The notes beneath the pieces are model-generated. The model was not told the origin of the DNA. It saw nothing but the letters and a program-made list of their open reading frames with translations, and searched no databases. A program made the position numbers and the translations under genes. DNA of 64,000 nt, from the NCBI RefSeq assembly GCF_002551005.1, contig NZ_NVOY01000029.1:86264-150263 (forward strand), given 5' to 3'. The DNA comes from Bacillus pseudomycoides (GTDB lineage Bacteria > Bacillota > Bacilli > Bacillales > Bacillaceae_G). Shown here piece by piece: positions 63,965 to 64,000 of this stretch. The first letter of the stretch is position 1; every line of letters begins with the position of its first letter.

Positions 63965-64000
63965 CTTCTCACCCTACAGCATGTATTTTTTCTTCACTAT

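Overview
The window is AT-rich chromosomal DNA from a Bacillus cereus group bacterium (B. cereus, B. thuringiensis or B. anthracis type). This rests on a GerA/GerB/GerC spore-germinant receptor operon, ppaC, a yhbD-bacE-bacF bactofilin operon, YppC (DUF2515), YxcD, YvzF and YrzI proteins, GGAGG ribosome binding sites with many TTG and GTG starts, and several short dispersed elements that look like bcr1 repeats flanked by TTTAT/ATAAA. I see no rRNA, tRNA, CRISPR array, prophage or complete insertion sequence. Most of it reads as ordinary core and semi-core chromosome with small accessory patches.

Layout. 0-10 kb: a YppC-type protein and a membrane protein, a decayed gene, a rifamycin phosphotransferase (rph), a leftward run of small enzymes (GNAT, PP2C-like phosphatase, HIT, NIPSNAP, P1 peptidase), then a ClpP paralogue directly downstream of an ECF-type sigma factor. 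10-20 kb: ferredoxin, HelD, GNAT, DinB, RecQ, two hypotheticals and ppaC. 20-25 kb: alpha/beta hydrolase, a DUF2653/secreted-protein pair divergent from a DUF1836 regulator with paired operators, an FAD oxidoreductase/half-MFS operon behind a 30-bp palindrome, and a DJ-1/PfpI protein. 25-28.3 kb: a stand-alone tyrosine recombinase divergent from a three-module DNA-binding protein, plus a small winged-helix protein. 28.5-37 kb: DegV, bactofilins, an SgrR-like regulator divergent from an MFS pump, a GlsB-type membrane protein and a TrmB-type regulator. 37.5-45 kb: TauE/SafE exporter, methyltransferase, TetR-DUF418 operon, MFS, pduL and an aminotransferase. 45-54 kb: ger operon with an unlisted 41-aa membrane ORF beside it, a second HelD, and a large GDYXXLXY-type membrane protein. 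54-64 kb: gene remnants and a YrzI micro-ORF locus, an ArsR/Cys-rich/SulP cluster, an AI-2E-family permease, an HNH-like zinc protein, a probable type I toxin-antitoxin locus, a NAGPA-type glycosidase, a membrane protein and a frameshifted TPR gene.

The most interesting item is at 60.9-61.25 kb. A 30-codon hydrophobic holin-like toxin ORF on the minus strand has its Shine-Dalgarno sequence paired in a predicted 5' leader hairpin. It faces a convergent orphan promoter on the plus strand, and each strand has its own terminator, so the two RNAs would overlap at their 3' ends. This is the layout of Bacillus type I toxin-antitoxin pairs. Other regulatory structure readable directly from sequence: identical operators placed just after the -10 boxes of two divergent promoters (21.36-21.50 kb), a perfect 30-bp palindrome right after a -10 box (24.33 kb), a 17+2+17 TetR-type operator (41.2 kb), a 13-bp-arm inverted repeat (37.5 kb), and a recombinase-core-like inverted repeat (26.65 kb).
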